DNA of 6,348 nt from Candidatus Altarchaeales archaeon (GTDB lineage Archaea; Altiarchaeota; Altiarchaeia; IMC4; QMZM01): the NCBI GenBank assembly GCA_003663045.1, contig QMZG01000067.1, forward strand, positions 1 through 6,348, written 5' to 3'. Shown here piece by piece: positions 4,240-6,348 of this stretch. Every line of letters starts with the position of its first letter. Position 1 is the first letter of the stretch. Below the pieces are notes generated by a model that saw only the letters and a program-made list of their open reading frames with translations, was not told the origin of the DNA and made no database searches. A program made the position numbers and the translations under genes.

Positions 4240-6318
4240 TCATTGCCTTATTTTCCCAAATCGTCTTATAGAGAAAAAGATTATGATAATAAAGATAATA
4301 AGAATAATTACCACCGCTAAGGTCATGAGTAATTGAAACATATCCTTCTCCTTTTTCTTCTCTTCAATATCCTTAAGAAGGGAATCACAAACCACTACCT
4401 TTTTGTAATCCTTCAGTTTTATGTAGATATTCTTAGATTCATTTGCATAGTATGTGGCATTTTCATACTTCTCAGATTTGTAGTATTCTTCGGCAATGGA
4501 ATAGTATTCATCGGCCTTTATGTAACTTTCGGTTAAATTCTTTAATGAATTGCTCTTAGAAATTTCATCACTGAGATTCAATTCTTGATAGATTTCCAGA
4601 GCCTGTTCCAGGGATGCCAATGCATCTTTATATTCATGTAGTTGATATCTCTTATATGCTAGAGAATAGAAGTTGTCTGCAGCCCTTTTCTTTTTCTTCC
4701 TTTCTATTTCTGAAAATAAAAAATCACAGTCATCAATCCCTTTACTATAGTTCAATTCTACATATATCTCTTTTGCCCTTTCTAGGTAAATGGTTGAATT
4801 CTTGTAATCATCATTTGTATAGTGCCAATACGCCTCAGAATAGTATTTATGTGCCTCCTCGAGTTTTATTTCGTATTTTTTCCTTTCTATTTCCTGTATC
4901 AATCTATCACATTGTATGATATCATAGCTATATCCTATCTCGGCATATATCTCCATCGCCATTTGAGCATGGATCTTCGCATTCTCGTAATCTCCCTCAT
5001 CAAGAGATTTCTTTGCAATCGAGTAGTATTCATCAGCCAGTTTTTTCTTGGCTTCTATCTCCCCTATTCTACCCTCACAGACCCGTATTATGTAACTACA
5101 TCTTACAGCCCCCTCGGTATTATTTATATCTGTAAAGATTTCCAGAGCCTCTTTTGCTAAAGGTAGTGCACTGACACAGTCATCCTTGGGAGGAAGAAAA
5201 AAATTATTTGCCTCCAGATATTTCCTGTAAGCGGTCTGATTTTTTATATAGCTGTTATCTGTTTCTAGGACATATATCTTTTTTGCGGTATTGATAGCTA
5301 ATTCATTTTCAGATAACAGAAGCATGGAAAGGATTCTATCATCTATAGAATATTCCCATTTAAAAGAACCATCAGAAGAAAATGCTTTTATATTATTCCC
5401 AACCGCTACCAGTACCTCAGTGGAGGTATCATTATCTATATCTGAAGCTCCTATATCAGCTATTTCTTTGAGATCTACTTTCCATCTACTTTTTCCATCG
5501 GGATTAATAACATGAATGGCATCCCCATCAGTTGCAATAATCTCAGCCCTCCGATCATCATCTAAATCACCTGCATAAACCCTTGATACCCTCTTGTTTA
5601 TTGGATAGACCCATTTAATGCCACCATCAATTAAATAAATGCTCTTATATGTCCCAGCAATTATCTCCATTCGTCCATCATTATCCACATCCGAAGTAAA
5701 AATATCATACACGCTACCATCTAACTCATATTTATTCATGACATTTCCATTTATACTAAAAACATAGACATTACCATCGGCGGAGGCTACCAAAATCTCT
5801 TTAATTCCATCATTGTCCATATCCGCGGATGTAATATCAGTAACAATGCCAGCAACATGGGTATATTTCCATCTCAACTTCTGTTTATGTGCACCAGATT
5901 CGGGGTCGGTCTCCCGCTCAATATAGGTGATGGGATTGATATTTATCTTTTCCCCCCTCACCTTAGAACCAAAAATCAGGTCAAGATCTTTATTATCGTT
6001 TATGTCATCAACATAGAGGATATAGATAGTCTCAACTACCGATGCGCACTCTGAAACCGCATATTTTCCCTTAACCCACGTGTTCCACAGAATTTCACCA
6101 TTCTCATCAAAGACATTAACATAACTTTTACGACGGCCATAGGTGCATGCATAGAATTCCCTTTGCATATCCCGATCCAAATCTAAAGAATAGAGATCCT
6201 CTGCTCTTATGCAATAATCCCACTTATGCTTCAGTGGCTGATAGGATTTCGCCGATCCAAATTCTATGAGTCCAAGGATAATTGTAACCAAAAAAATCAG
6301 AGATAAGAATTTTCTCAT
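4240..6318 (-). CDS. Membrane-anchored extracytoplasmic protein: seven-bladed propeller plus TPR-like repeats
   Basis: The function of this protein is not recognised. The 692 residues begin with a signal peptide (about 1-23, hydrophobic core, cleavage probably after GSA). A propeller follows (about 33-353): seven units with PQQ-like W-x-Y/V strands (LRWKY, IKWVY, SRWKV, FKWEY) and calcium-loop-like FG-GAP/VCBS motifs DLDRD (46), DINDN (105), DMDNDG (166), DVDNDG (210), DLDDD (251) and DIDND (293). Then come five helical repeats of about 57-62 residues (363-425, 427-485, 486-544, 545-600, 601-659), each with a YYSIA...DYENA...A.EIY...L TPR-like pattern and an EIE-KKK tail. A single membrane helix (662-683) and a basic RRFGKIR tail end the chain, so the bulk faces outside. 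Nine N-x-S/T sequons are present, mostly in the TPR part. A role in surface binding or assembly is inference. Confidence 0.85.
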   Translation of the reverse strand: MRKFLSLIFLVTIILGLIEFGSAKSYQPLKHKWDYCIRAEDLYSLDLDRDMQREFYACTYGRRKSYVNVFDENGEILWNTWVKGKYAVSECASVVETIYILYVDDINDNKDLDLIFGSKVRGEKININPITYIERETDPESGAHKQKLRWKYTHVAGIVTDITSADMDNDGIKEILVASADGNVYVFSINGNVMNKYELDGSVYDIFTSDVDNDGRMEIIAGTYKSIYLIDGGIKWVYPINKRVSRVYAGDLDDDRRAEIIATDGDAIHVINPDGKSRWKVDLKEIADIGASDIDNDTSTEVLVAVGNNIKAFSSDGSFKWEYSIDDRILSMLLLSENELAINTAKKIYVLETDNSYIKNQTAYRKYLEANNFFLPPKDDCVSALPLAKEALEIFTDINNTEGAVRCSYIIRVCEGRIGEIEAKKKLADEYYSIAKKSLDEGDYENAKIHAQMAMEIYAEIGYSYDIIQCDRLIQEIERKKYEIKLEEAHKYYSEAYWHYTNDDYKNSTIYLERAKEIYVELNYSKGIDDCDFLFSEIERKKKKRAADNFYSLAYKRYQLHEYKDALASLEQALEIYQELNLSDEISKSNSLKNLTESYIKADEYYSIAEEYYKSEKYENATYYANESKNIYIKLKDYKKVVVCDSLLKDIEEKKKEKDMFQLLMTLAVVIILIIFIIIIFFSIRRFGKIRQ

Positions 6319-6348
6319 ATTACAGATTACATCAATTAATTATAAATA
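6319..6348 (-). promoter_or_regulatory. Promoter of the propeller-TPR gene
   Basis: On the minus strand TTTATAATTA (6338-6347) lies about 20-29 nt before the ATG at 6316-6318. This is the spacing of an archaeal TATA box for a leaderless or very short-leader transcript, and no SD is present. The region continues beyond the window, so the upstream BRE element cannot be fully read. Confidence 0.55.

Noticed and set aside
4037..5160. Several plus-strand ORFs of 67-112 codons opposite the tRNA methyltransferase and propeller-TPR genes
   Set aside because: They are antisense to genes with strong domain evidence, and their hydrophobic, Ser/Phe-rich translations are typical of reverse-strand shadows of Lys/Glu-rich repeats.

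Overview
The window looks archaeal, most likely euryarchaeal. It carries an aTrm56-type tRNA ribose methyltransferase, which is an archaeal family, and an RPA gene translationally coupled to an RPA-associated protein (COG1599 + COG3390), a pair known from Euryarchaeota. Most starts have no Shine-Dalgarno (SD) sequence and a TATA-like box 20-32 nt upstream, as expected for leaderless archaeal transcripts. The DNA is AT-rich. I cannot name the genus.

Layout. Positions 1-121 are the right end of an insertion sequence: the last 32 codons of a DDE (rve, IS481-like) transposase and its probable terminal repeat. Positions 122-268 are an unusual rearranged leader. A 35-bp segment holding the start of uppP occurs twice, separated by a compact double-hairpin palindromic unit and followed by a 17-bp tandem duplication. 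uppP (247-1050, +) encodes a polyprenyl-diphosphate phosphatase. Its 3' end overlaps by 21 bp the convergent rpa-rpap operon (1030-2336, -). A 48-bp divergent promoter region separates rpa from pcm (2385-3032, +), a protein-L-isoaspartate methyltransferase. With one base between them, pcm converges on a pyrE-like orotate phosphoribosyltransferase gene (3034-3600, -). A 102-bp AT-rich gap holds the pyrE promoter and an oligo-T terminator. Then come the tRNA methyltransferase gene (3703-4218, -) and, 21 bp upstream of it and probably in the same operon, a 692-residue surface protein with a signal peptide, a seven-bladed propeller, five TPR-like repeats and a C-terminal membrane anchor (4240-6318, -).

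The genes are mostly unrelated housekeeping functions: lipid carrier recycling, ssDNA binding, protein repair, pyrimidine synthesis and tRNA modification. They do not form one obvious pathway. The stretches that depart from routine are the IS/palindrome/duplication cluster rebuilt around the uppP start, the altered catalytic loop of the PyrE-like protein, and the membrane-anchored propeller-TPR protein of unknown role. I found no CRISPR array, rRNA or tRNA.
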